From an uncultured Clostridia bacterium (lineage in GTDB: Bacteria > Bacillota_A > Clostridia > Oscillospirales > Oscillospiraceae), in NCBI GenBank assembly GCA_947167435.1, contig CAMVIC010000120.1, forward strand, positions 1 through 5,555: a DNA stretch of 5,555 bases. Direction: 5' to 3'. The notes below the pieces were generated by a model. It did no database searches. It was not told where the DNA came from and saw only the letters and a list, made by a program, of their open reading frames with translations. The number at the start of each line of letters is the position of its first letter. The first letter of the stretch is position 1. This document shows, in pieces, positions 1-5,076 of this stretch. A program made the position numbers and the translations under genes.

Positions 1-347
1 TCCCGAAACTGCGGAATAATCAGCTCAAACCCGCCGAACTCATCCAGCAGGGCAAAAGGGTACCAGACCGCGTCATTCAGGAGCGAGACGCCGGTCTCAC
101 GGTAGGCCTCGGTATCAGCGTGGGGCGGGGTGCAGCTGAAATCAAGCACCCGGCGGGGGGAGAGGCCTTCCACTCCGCCCAGCGCTGCGGCGGGAAGCAG
201 TTCCAGCCCCAGCAGACTCCCGTCCTCCCCGGCGGACAGCCGGGTGAGAAAGCCTCCCGCCTCGGCTGCATGGCGCCCGAGAGCGCCGCGGATCATGGAA
301 GATTTACCGCAGCCGGACGGTCCGGTCAGAATCAGACGCCGGGCCAT
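1..347 (-). CDS. P-loop nucleoside-triphosphatase, THEP1/NTPase_1-like (3' end outside window)
   Basis: A leftward reading frame from ATG at 347 stays open to the window edge, giving the first 115 residues. It begins MARRLILTGPSGCGKSS, so a Walker A motif (GPSGCGKS) lies at residues 9-16, right at the N-terminus. Around residues 31-34 is GGFLTR, matching the conserved Gly-Phe-Thr segment after the P-loop in the NTPase_1/THEP1 family. Near residues 99-108 is ALLDEFGGFEL, a Walker B-like acidic motif equivalent to the family's IDEIG-x-x-EL. These proteins hydrolyse NTPs in vitro; their cellular role is poorly known. The family is usually about 170-200 aa, so perhaps one third is missing. The start lies one base after the stop of a 34-codon leader ORF (TGA-G-ATG), with only a weak GAGG upstream, so it is probably translated by coupling. 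Family assignment is from motifs only. Confidence 0.75.
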   Translation of the reverse strand, partial: MARRLILTGPSGCGKSSMIRGALGRHAAEAGGFLTRLSAGEDGSLLGLELLPAAALGGVEGLSPRRVLDFSCTPPHADTEAYRETGVSLLNDAVWYPFALLDEFGGFELIIPQFR

Positions 348-348
348 C

Positions 349-453
349 TCAGAAAAACCTCGCCATATCCGCAACTGCGCCGCATTCCCGGCTTCCGACG
401 GGAAGACAGCTGCGAAAACTACTGCATGACGGTTCCAAAACACCAAAATCCAT
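349..453 (-). CDS. 34-aa leader ORF coupled to the downstream NTPase
   Basis: This small leftward ORF begins with ATG at 453 behind an eight-base Shine-Dalgarno match, AGAAGGAG (461-468), at 7-base spacing. A promoter lies just upstream, so it would be the first thing translated on the transcript. It encodes MDFGVLEPSC..., ends in ...ADMARFF, and contains three Cys residues (10, 16, 24). Its TGA (349-351) is one base from the ATG of the NTPase gene, a typical translational-coupling arrangement. I recognise no family and see no run of a single amino acid that would suggest classic amino-acid attenuation. It could be a regulatory leader peptide, a real microprotein, or the remnant of an older N-terminus. 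The NTPase P-loop already sits at residue 9 of its own frame, which argues against a simple frameshift fusion. Confidence 0.45.
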   Translation of the reverse strand: MDFGVLEPSCSSFRSCLPVGSRECGAVADMARFF

Positions 454-484
454 GTACGTTCTCCTTCTGTTGTATGTTGCTCCC

Positions 485-513
485 ATTATAAACCGTGCCC
501 GCCGCGGCGTAAA
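485..513 (-). promoter_or_regulatory. Promoter for leader ORF and NTPase
   Basis: On the minus strand a perfect TATAAT (485-490) lies 17 bases from a -35 TTTACG (508-513, four of six consensus matches). The predicted transcript would start near 478, leaving about 25 bases of leader before the ATG at 453. This placement supports the 453 start as the first translated codon. Confidence 0.7.
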
Positions 514-548
514 GCACTTTCCCGCCTGTAAATTTCTGACGGCAGGAC

Positions 549-577
549 TTGCTTTTGCCCTGGACATAGAGTATAAT
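549..577 (+). promoter_or_regulatory. Promoter for MATE transporter operon
   Basis: A -35 TTGCTT (549-554, three of six consensus matches) lies 17 bases before a perfect -10 TATAAT (572-577). Transcription would start near 584, giving a leader of about 45 bases before the TTG start at 629. It is divergent to the NTPase promoter, with 35 bases between the two -35 boxes, so one regulator could in principle act on both. Confidence 0.65.
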
Positions 578-628
578 GCGCACGATTTGCCCATTGGGCG
601 AGTTTCCCTGCAAAAGAGGCGAAAACAA

Positions 629-1981
629 TTGGAAAAAAACGACATGACCAAGGGCCCCATTACCGGTAAGCTCCTGCGGTTTTTCTTTCCGGTGCTGTTC
701 GGAATGCTTTTCCAGCAGCTGTATAACACGGTGGACGCCATTATCGTCGGCAACTGCGTGGGGCCTGCGGCTCTGGCAGCGGTGGGTGGCAGCCCGGCGG
801 TCATCATCAATCTGGTAATCGGTTTCTTTACCGGACTTGCCTCCGGCGCCACGGTCATTATCTCTCAGTATTTCGGCTCTCAGGATGAGGAGCAGCTGAG
901 TCGGGCGGAGCACACGGTCATTACCTTCTGTTTCCTGATCGGCGCAGTGCTGACGGTGCTGGGCTGGTTCTCCGCCGAGTGGTCATTGAACCTGGTGAAA
1001 ACACCGGCCGATATTCTGGCAGACTCCCGGCGCTATCTGCAGATTTATTATATCGGGGCCGTTCCGCTGCTGATTTTCAACGTGGGATCCGGTATTCTTC
1101 GCGCCATCGGCGACTCCCGCTGGCCGCTGCTGTTCCTGGGCGTCTGCTGCGTACTCAACGTGTTCCTGGACCTGCTGTTCGTTGCCGTGTTCTCCTGGGG
1201 CGTTGCCGGCGTGGCCTGGGCAACGGTGATTTCCCTGCTGGTGAGCGCGGTGTGCGTGCTGCTCCATCTTGTGCATCTGCGCAACGCCTGCCGGCTGGAG
1301 ATCCGCAAGCTGGGGATTTATCTTCCCTCCCTGCGCCGCATCCTTTTCATCGGCATTCCCTCCGGCGTTCAGAGCGCCATGTATTCACTGTCAAACGTGA
1401 TTATTCAAAGCTCGGTCAATGCCTTCGGTACCACGGTGGTGGCAGCCTGGACGGCGATCGGCAAGTTTGACGGTCTGTACTGGGTTACCAGCAACTCGCT
1501 GGGGATGACCATCTGTACCTTCGTGGGGCAGTGCTATGGCGCGGGGCTGCTGGACCGGATGAAGGAGGGCATTCGAAAATGGCTGCTGGTTTCGGTGCTG
1601 ATCAGTGCCGGAATATCGACAATCCTGCTGACCTTTGCCAGATGGGGCGTCCGCCTGTTTACCGACGATCCGGCGGTTCTGAACACGGCGCTGCACCTGC
1701 TGTGGTTCTTTGCGCCGTTCTATGTGGTCTGGGCTTTTATCGAGATCCTCTCCAATGCCATGCGCGGCGCAGGAGACTCCGTCACACCCATGCTGATCTG
1801 CCTTGTGGGGGTATGCCTGCTGCGGATTGCCTGGATTGTGATCGCCGTGCCCATACGAAACAGCATCGATACGGTCAGCCTTTCCTATCCCATCACCTGG
1901 TGTGTTACGGCCCTGGCCTTCGTGTTCTATTATCGAAGGGGCAGATGGATGAATCACGGGCTTGCCGTTCAGCGCAGCTGA
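629..1981 (+). CDS. MATE family multidrug/Na+(H+) efflux transporter
   Basis: This encodes a 450-aa integral membrane protein, the usual MATE length. It begins (M)EKNDMTKGPITGKLL and runs into the first helix with QQLYNTVDAIIVG (29-41), the typical MATE TM1 signature. The internal two-fold repeat is visible: the first half carries SGILRAIGDSRWP (154-166) and the second half the matching SNAMRGAGDSVTPM (375-388). About twelve hydrophobic segments can be traced, and the C-terminus is short and basic. MATE proteins export cationic drugs or metabolites using Na+ or H+ gradients; no substrate can be inferred here. The frame is open back to an ATG at 452, but that region contains the promoter. TTG at 629 has AGAGG (615-619) at 9-base spacing and gives the expected N-terminus. 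ATG at 644 is an alternative lacking a good ribosome binding site. The gene is probably cotranscribed with the small protein that follows 22 bases later. Confidence 0.92.
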   Translation: MEKNDMTKGPITGKLLRFFFPVLFGMLFQQLYNTVDAIIVGNCVGPAALAAVGGSPAVIINLVIGFFTGLASGATVIISQYFGSQDEEQLSRAEHTVITFCFLIGAVLTVLGWFSAEWSLNLVKTPADILADSRRYLQIYYIGAVPLLIFNVGSGILRAIGDSRWPLLFLGVCCVLNVFLDLLFVAVFSWGVAGVAWATVISLLVSAVCVLLHLVHLRNACRLEIRKLGIYLPSLRRILFIGIPSGVQSAMYSLSNVIIQSSVNAFGTTVVAAWTAIGKFDGLYWVTSNSLGMTICTFVGQCYGAGLLDRMKEGIRKWLLVSVLISAGISTILLTFARWGVRLFTDDPAVLNTALHLLWFFAPFYVVWAFIEILSNAMRGAGDSVTPMLICLVGVCLLRIAWIVIAVPIRNSIDTVSLSYPITWCVTALAFVFYYRRGRWMNHGLAVQRS

Positions 1982-2003
1982 CGAAAAGCGAGGGGGAAGC
2001 GCA

Positions 2004-2252
2004 ATGGAAGCATATAAGGGCTTTTGCAGCTGCCGGGACACGAAGTGCCCCTTCCACCCGGCGAACCACAGCCAGGGCTGCACGCCCTGTATCCGCAAGA
2101 ACCTGAAAGAGCGTGAGATCCCCAGCTGCTTTTTCAACCTGGTGGGCAGTGCGGCGGAGCTTTCTTCCTTCCATTTTGAGGACTTCGCGGAATATGTTCA
2201 GAGGCATCGGGAGGAAGTGAAGAGCGCAGACGAAGACGCTGCAATCCCGTAA
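2004..2252 (+). CDS. 82-aa Cys-rich small protein, DUF6485-like
   Basis: This small protein starts at ATG 2004 after an AGGGGG ribosome binding site, 22 bases past the transporter stop, so it is probably the second gene of that operon. The N-terminal half holds six Cys (8, 10, 15, 26, 29, 42) and two His (18, 22) in the pattern CxC-x4-CPxHP...H-x3-C-x2-C, ending in a KEREIPSCFFN segment (35-45). This looks like a small metal-binding (probably zinc) domain. The C-terminal half is acidic and helical with a FEDFAEYVQRHREEV stretch. From memory it resembles small Clostridia proteins of the DUF6485 type, which share Cys pairs followed by an ELPACFF-like segment; the exact family is not certain. 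Function is unknown. An in-frame ATG upstream at 1962 overlaps the transporter gene and lacks a ribosome binding site. Confidence 0.8.
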   Translation: MEAYKGFCSCRDTKCPFHPANHSQGCTPCIRKNLKEREIPSCFFNLVGSAAELSSFHFEDFAEYVQRHREEVKSADEDAAIP

Positions 2253-2260
2253 ACAGAAAA

Positions 2261-2294
2261 AAGGCCCATGAATCCTTCAAGGTTCATGGGCCTT
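2261..2294. terminator. Terminator hairpin, left copy of a 34-bp direct repeat
   Basis: A perfect 12-bp stem, AAGGCCCATGAA (2261-2272) with TTCATGGGCCTT (2283-2294), encloses a 10-base loop. Read leftward it is followed by six T (complement of 2257-2262), a proper intrinsic terminator. Read rightward, the direction needed by the transporter operon, the T-tract is only TT before it turns into CAGCATGTC. That break is where the repeat element begins. A near-identical hairpin lies at 2514-2547. Confidence 0.75.
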
Positions 2295-2295
2295 C

Positions 2296-2334
2296 AGCAT
2301 GTCAAAAAAGCCCTTCAGGCCTTTTTGACATGCT
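2296..2334. repeat. Left-end hairpin of the repeat element, terminator-like
   Basis: AGCATGTCAAAAA (2296-2308) pairs with TTTTTGACATGCT (2322-2334). Past one A-C mismatch the stem continues as GCC/GGC around a CTTCA loop. The A-run/T-run architecture around a GC core resembles a bidirectional intrinsic terminator, so this hairpin could replace termination for the operon to its left. In the second copy (5493-5521) the core stem is perfect. Confidence 0.6.
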
Positions 2335-2346
2335 TCAGCCGCCACA

Positions 2347-2375
2347 TTTTTTGTGAAACCGTATTTCACAAAAAA
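2347..2375. repeat. Second hairpin in the repeat element
   Basis: TTTTTTGTGAAA (2347-2358) and TTTCACAAAAAA (2364-2375) form a perfect 12-bp inverted repeat around CCGTA. The left arm and loop start are also present in the second copy up to the window edge (TTTTTTGTGAA at 5540-5550). It is AT-rich and would be a weak RNA hairpin but a clear DNA palindrome. Confidence 0.65.
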
Positions 2376-2397
2376 ACTCGCTGCGCTCGGCAAATGC

Positions 2398-2417
2398 GCC
2401 TGCACGGCAGGCTTTTT
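2398..2417 (+). terminator. Terminator-like hairpin inside the repeat element
   Basis: GCCTGC (2398-2403) and GCAGGC (2407-2412) form a 6-bp GC stem with a three-base loop, followed by five T (2413-2417). It could end rightward transcription entering the element. The stem is short, so strength is uncertain. Confidence 0.4.
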
Positions 2418-2513
2418 GCTGGCGGTTTATTGAAACGCGATGCGGGCCTTGCCCCCTCGCGCTCCCCCGCGGCTCTATTGTCCTTCCTCATCCGAGTGTT
2501 TTTTGACAGTCTC

Positions 2514-2547
2514 AAGGCACATGAATCCTTCAAGGTTCATGGGCCTT
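2514..2547. terminator. Terminator hairpin, right copy of the 34-bp direct repeat
   Basis: This is the same hairpin as at 2261-2294, with one change (A for C at 2519) that leaves a mismatch in the stem. Read rightward, it is followed by two more T (2548-2549) and then CC. Read leftward, as needed by the flavin-binding protein gene ending at 2563, it is followed by GAGAC with no T-run. The two copies start 253 bases apart and match at 33 of 34 positions. Confidence 0.65.
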
Positions 2548-2562
2548 TTCCTGAGCAGGTGT

Positions 2563-3039
2563 TTATGCCTCGTGGACGCGTTTGCCGCTGATGTGCTCGG
2601 GGATAATGGCAAAGCAGAGGGTTCGGGGGCCGGAGGTCTGAATCTCGCGCGCGATATATTCCTCGTCCCGGGTAAACTTATAGCTGAGCTGCCGGGAGAC
2701 TTCCATGGCGTGCTCATGGTCCGCAAGAAACTCCACACGGCCGAAGACGATCACGCTGCGAAAGCTCAGCGCCCAGTCACCCTCTTTGCGGACACCCTGG
2801 TCATATACGCAGAGGGAGACCTTGTCACAGCGCCGCAGAGCGTCAATTTTGTGCCCCGCCTGACCGCCGTGGATATAAATGCGCCCGTCCGCATCGCAGT
2901 ACCAGAAGTTGATGGGCAGCCCGTATGGATAACCGTCATCGCCCAGCACGGAGAGCACGCCCCTTGGTTCCCGACGCAGCAGTTCCAGACATTCTTCTGT
3001 GCTCAGGGCCTGCTTCTTTCTCATCATTTCACGAAACAT
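2563..3039 (-). CDS. Pyridoxamine 5'-phosphate oxidase-like FMN-binding protein (Nim-type)
   Basis: This leftward gene encodes 158 aa, beginning MFREMMRKKQALSTEECLELL and followed by GVLSVLGDDGYPYGLPINFWY (27-47), the first strands of a split-barrel flavin-binding fold. Next comes IYIHGGQAGHKIDAL (54-68), matching the family's phosphate-contacting HxxxxGHK segment with His57, His63 and Lys64, and then CDKVSLCVYD (71-80) and SFRSVIVFGRVEFL (92-105). This layout is that of the Pyridox_ox_2/NimA-like group, putative flavin reductases; some members reduce nitroimidazoles, but most are uncharacterised, so resistance should not be assumed. The start is supported by GGAAGGAG (about 3049-3056 on the plus strand) at 9-base spacing. 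It converges with the transporter operon across the repeat element. The gene is full length for the family. Confidence 0.88.
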   Translation of the reverse strand: MFREMMRKKQALSTEECLELLRREPRGVLSVLGDDGYPYGLPINFWYCDADGRIYIHGGQAGHKIDALRRCDKVSLCVYDQGVRKEGDWALSFRSVIVFGRVEFLADHEHAMEVSRQLSYKFTRDEEYIAREIQTSGPRTLCFAIIPEHISGKRVHEA

Positions 3040-3180
3040 CCTGTCTTTCTCCTTCCGTGTGTCCCGCAGACTGTCACGCCCGCCTGGAATAGAACGCCGT
3101 TTTCAACGCCGGAATCCCGCAGCGGTACGTCGGCGGGAGGCTTTCTGATGCGTGGGCGCTTCCGGCGCTCTTTTGCGCAT

Positions 3181-3209
3181 ATTATAGCAAAACAAAGCCG
3201 CTGCCGCAA
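3181..3209 (-). promoter_or_regulatory. Probable promoter for the FMN-binding protein
   Basis: A perfect TATAAT on the minus strand (3181-3186) lies 17 bases from a weak -35 TTGCGG (3204-3209, three of six). Transcription would start near 3174, giving a leader of about 135 bases before ATG 3039. That leader contains one modest inverted repeat (TCCCGC 3115-3120 with GCGGGA 3133-3138) and nothing I recognise as a riboswitch. Confidence 0.5.
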
Positions 3210-3268
3210 GGGAAAACAGAGCAGGGAGGGCGAAAGCACGAAGTGCTCAAACTGGTTTCGCAAGGGCC

Positions 3269-3297
3269 TTGAATATGCCGGCAAATCAGGATATAAT
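3269..3297 (+). promoter_or_regulatory. Promoter for deoC
   Basis: A -35 TTGAAT (3269-3274, four of six) and a perfect -10 TATAAT (3292-3297) are separated by 17 bases. Transcription from about 3304 leaves a short leader carrying AGGAGG just before the ATG. A 13-base palindrome, AGCAC-GAA-GTGCT (3235-3247), lies 21 bases upstream of the -35 and could be an operator, though it is short. Confidence 0.7.
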
Positions 3298-3327
3298 ACA
3301 CCCATAAAAGTTCAGGAGGAACAGAAC

Positions 3328-4011
3328 ATGGAACTGCGAGAGATTCTTGAAAAATGCGATCATACACTGCTGAGGGTTGACTGCACCAGCGCGGAAATCC
3401 GTGCACTGTGCGACCAGGCAATCCATTATCACTGCGCCAGCGTCTGCATTCCGCCCTGTCATGTGGCCGGCGCCAGGCGCTATGTGGGAGATCAGCTGAA
3501 AATCTGCACGGTGATCGGCTTCCCCAATGGATATATGACCACTGCGGCCAAGGCCTTCGAGGCGGAGGACGCGGTGCGCAACGGAGCCGATGAGGTGGAC
3601 ATGGTGATAAACCTCTCCATGGTCAAGGACGGCTGCTGGGACATGGTGGCAAAGGATATCTCCGCTGTGCGCGAGGCGGTGAAGGGTACGCTTCTGAAGG
3701 TCATTATCGAGTGTTGCCTGTTGACCGAGGACGAGAAGCTGCGCCTGTGCAAAATTGTGTCTGACTGCGGCGCGGACTATATCAAAACCTCCACCGGCTT
3801 CTCCAAGGGCGGCGCCACAAGGGAAGACGTGAAGCTCATGCGGGAAAACTGCCCTCCCAGCGTGAAGGTCAAGGCCGCCGGCGGCATCTCTTCGCTGCAG
3901 GATGCGGAAGACTTTATCAATCTGGGCGCAGAGCGCCTGGGAACCAGCAGAATCGTGAAGCTGGCCATGGAGCAGGAGAACGCCCAGGGAGCGCCGGACG
4001 AGAATTACTGA
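3328..4011 (+). CDS. deoC: Deoxyribose-phosphate aldolase (DERA)
   Basis: This encodes a 227-aa class I aldolase that splits 2-deoxyribose 5-phosphate into glyceraldehyde 3-phosphate and acetaldehyde, feeding deoxynucleoside carbon into glycolysis in the cytoplasm. All expected motifs are present: DHTLL (11-15), the TVIGFPNG segment (61-68), DEVDMVIN (88-95) with catalytic Asp91, KVIIECCLL (124-132), YIKTSTGF (151-158) with Schiff-base Lys153, VKAAGG (181-186) with Lys182, and GTSR (205-208). The length matches the compact bacterial form. ATG 3328 follows AGGAGG at 7-8-base spacing. The frame stays open upstream to 2440 only because it runs antisense through the neighbouring gene; that extension is not real. 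No other deo genes adjoin it, so it is transcribed alone, and no clear terminator follows before the infC promoter. Confidence 0.96.
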   Translation: MELREILEKCDHTLLRVDCTSAEIRALCDQAIHYHCASVCIPPCHVAGARRYVGDQLKICTVIGFPNGYMTTAAKAFEAEDAVRNGADEVDMVINLSMVKDGCWDMVAKDISAVREAVKGTLLKVIIECCLLTEDEKLRLCKIVSDCGADYIKTSTGFSKGGATREDVKLMRENCPPSVKVKAAGGISSLQDAEDFINLGAERLGTSRIVKLAMEQENAQGAPDENY

Positions 4012-4055
4012 GCAAATCTTCTCTCAAAACCAAACAAAGAACGCACAGAAAACTG

Positions 4056-4084
4056 TTGACAAGCGGCCGTCTCTGTGCTATATT
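4056..4084 (+). promoter_or_regulatory. Strong promoter of infC-rpmI-rplT
   Basis: A consensus -35 TTGACA (4056-4061) is followed after 17 bases by -10 TATATT (4079-4084, five of six). It is the best promoter in the window, as expected for a translation operon. Transcription would begin near 4091, giving a leader of about 150 bases before infC. Confidence 0.85.
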
Positions 4085-4090
4085 ACATGA

Positions 4091-4242
4091 GCTAAAACAA
4101 AGTAGGTACGGCATCCCCGTCCTCACCCGGCGGCATTTGGTCGGCTGTGGTCAATAAAAGCAGCTCCCCCGAAAGGGGATTATGGTGTTTTTATGCGCGG
4201 ATGCTGTACATCCGCGCTTTTATTATTCCGGAGGTGTTTCAC
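4091..4242 (+). promoter_or_regulatory. infC operon leader, candidate L20 autoregulatory attenuator
   Basis: The roughly 150-base leader contains an intrinsic terminator (4195-4227) just before the infC ribosome binding site. GTACGGCATCC (4106-4116) can pair with GGATGCTGTAC (4199-4209) over 11 bp, including one G-U wobble. This would destroy the terminator, because it uses five bases of its left arm, the whole loop and the first base of its right arm. A small TCCCC/GGGGA hairpin (4165-4179) lies between. In Bacillus and relatives ribosomal protein L20 binds such a leader and represses the operon through premature termination; position and architecture fit that class. Whether L20 favours one fold here is inferred. 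Confidence 0.65.
4195..4227 (+). terminator. Leader terminator (attenuator) upstream of infC
   Basis: GCGCGGATG (4195-4203) and CATCCGCGC (4209-4217) form a perfect 9-bp stem with loop CTGTA, followed by TTTTATTATT (4218-4227). It lies downstream of the operon promoter and three bases before the infC Shine-Dalgarno, so it can only act as a conditional stop within the leader. Confidence 0.8.
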
Positions 4243-4818
4243 ATCGCAAACGCTGTTCATCAAATCAACGAAGAGATCACAGATAAGGAAATCCGCCTGA
4301 TCGGTGACGAGGGCGAGCAGCTCGGCATCATGTCTGCCGAGGAAGCGCTGCGCATCGCAACCGAGCGGGAGATGGATCTGGTCAAGATCGCTCCGGGTTC
4401 CAACCCTCCTGTCTGCAAGATTATGGACTACGGCAAGTTCCGCTTCGAGCAGGCCAAGAAGGAGAAGGAAAACAAGAAGAATCAGCGCGTCATTGAGATC
4501 AAGGAGATTCGCATGTCTCCCGGTATCGACACCAATGACTTCAACACCAAGCTGAAAAACGGCCAGAAGTTCCTGTCAGAGGGCAACCGGGTAAAGGTGT
4601 CCGTACGCTTTCGCGGCCGCGAAATGGCACACACCGACATCGGTGCTCAGCTTCTGAAGGACTTCGCAGCGCAGTGCGCGGATTTCGCGAATATGGATAA
4701 GGCTCCCAAGCTGGAGGGAAGAAACATGTCGATGTTCCTTTCTCCGAAGCCTGTCACCCCGGCAAAGAAGCCGGCCAAGCCCAAAGCGCCCAAGGCTCCT
4801 GAAGAGGCCGAGGGTTAA
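4243..4818 (+). CDS. infC: Translation initiation factor IF-3
   Basis: IF-3 binds the 30S subunit, checks the start codon-initiator tRNA pairing and blocks premature 50S joining. The 191-aa product shows the N-domain [25 protein letters not shown] (7-31), linker [18 protein letters not shown] (62-79), and C-domain [26 protein letters not shown] (86-111) with [10 protein letters not shown] (121-130). The ribosome binding site GGAGG (4230-4234) lies 8 bases before ATC at 4243, the same spacing seen in rpmI and rplT. ATG codons at 4147 and 4201 lie in the leader, the latter inside the terminator stem, and have no ribosome binding site. An ATC start fits the known use of rare AUU/AUC/AUA starts for infC and its self-repression. 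After the usual end near MSMFLSPK, a Lys/Pro/Ala-rich, then acidic, tail of about 20 residues extends the protein. Confidence 0.95.
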   Translation: MANAVHQINEEITDKEIRLIGDEGEQLGIMSAEEALRIATEREMDLVKIAPGSNPPVCKIMDYGKFRFEQAKKEKENKKNQRVIEIKEIRMSPGIDTNDFNTKLKNGQKFLSEGNRVKVSVRFRGREMAHTDIGAQLLKDFAAQCADFANMDKAPKLEGRNMSMFLSPKPVTPAKKPAKPKAPKAPEEAEG

Positions 4819-4849
4819 TACGCATCCACATACGGAAGGAGAAAATATC

Positions 4850-5047
4850 ATGCCCAAACTGAAGACCCACAGCGGTGCAAAAAAGAGATTCAATCTCACC
4901 AAGACCGGTAAGGTCAAACGCGCTCATGCGTTTAAGAGCCATATCCTCACCAAGAAGGACACCAAGCGCTGCCGCCGTCTGCGTTCTGAGGCCTATGCCG
5001 ATGTGACCAACGCAGCTACCATCAAGAAAATGATCCCTTACAAATAA
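4850..5047 (+). CDS. rpmI: 50S ribosomal protein L35 (bL35)
   Basis: This encodes a 65-aa strongly basic protein beginning [14 protein letters not shown], the diagnostic N-terminus of L35, and continuing with [16 protein letters not shown] and an ending ...IKKMIPYK that matches the family. It is a late-assembling component of the large ribosomal subunit. ATG 4850 follows AAGGAG (4836-4841) at 8-base spacing. It sits 31 bases after infC and 29 before rplT, the standard gene order, so the three are one operon under the infC leader. Confidence 0.97.
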   Translation: MPKLKTHSGAKKRFNLTKTGKVKRAHAFKSHILTKKDTKRCRRLRSEAYADVTNAATIKKMIPYK

Positions 5048-5076
5048 GGGCAGACGCACGATAGGAGGATAAACAA

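Larger units (their letters stand above)
2295..2513. mobile_element. Candidate MITE-like 219-bp dispersed repeat element
   Basis: This non-coding stretch lies exactly between two copies of one terminator hairpin. Its left end has TGTCAAAAAA (2300-2309), and the right end has the same ten bases on the opposite strand (2499-2508, TTTTTTGACA). Both sit five bases in from the edge, so it has short imperfect terminal inverted repeats. Inside are further hairpins: 2296-2334, 2347-2375 and 2398-2412. The first 68 bases recur, with roughly 85-90 percent identity by eye, at 5487-5555. No believable protein is encoded. The inverted ends, bracketing duplication and second copy suggest a small non-autonomous mobile or dispersed element, but no transposase or known family was identified. 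A REP/BIME-like chromosomal repeat is an alternative. Confidence 0.5.

Noticed and set aside
452..628. Longer N-terminus for the MATE transporter from ATG 452
   Set aside because: This stretch contains both divergent promoters, has no ribosome binding site for 452, and adds residues not seen in the family. TTG 629 has AGAGG and gives the normal length.
349..858. Leftward open frames opposite the MATE gene
   Set aside because: They are shadows of the transporter in GC-rich DNA. Only the last 35 codons (453-349), which have their own promoter and ribosome binding site, are kept as a candidate.
2261..2294. The bracketing hairpin as part of the dispersed repeat
   Set aside because: The second copy at 5487 is preceded by a different hairpin, the rplT terminator, so the 2261-2294 hairpin belongs to the host site.
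2268..2591. Rightward 107-codon open frame across the repeat element
   Set aside because: It begins inside a terminator stem, has no ribosome binding site, and consists of hairpin and repeat sequence. Nothing protein-like is visible.
3040..3180. Possible riboswitch in the 135-base leader of the flavoprotein gene
   Set aside because: Only one modest 6-bp inverted repeat and a 7-base direct repeat are visible. No known aptamer core was recognised.
2440..4011. A 523-codon open frame that ends with deoC
   Set aside because: Its first roughly 300 codons run through the repeat element, antisense through the flavoprotein gene and across the deoC promoter. A strong ribosome binding site and the family's N-terminus place the true start at 3328.
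4147..4242. Longer N-terminus for IF-3 from ATG 4147 or 4201
   Set aside because: Both lie in the attenuator leader, 4201 within the terminator stem, without ribosome binding sites. The extra residues do not match IF-3.
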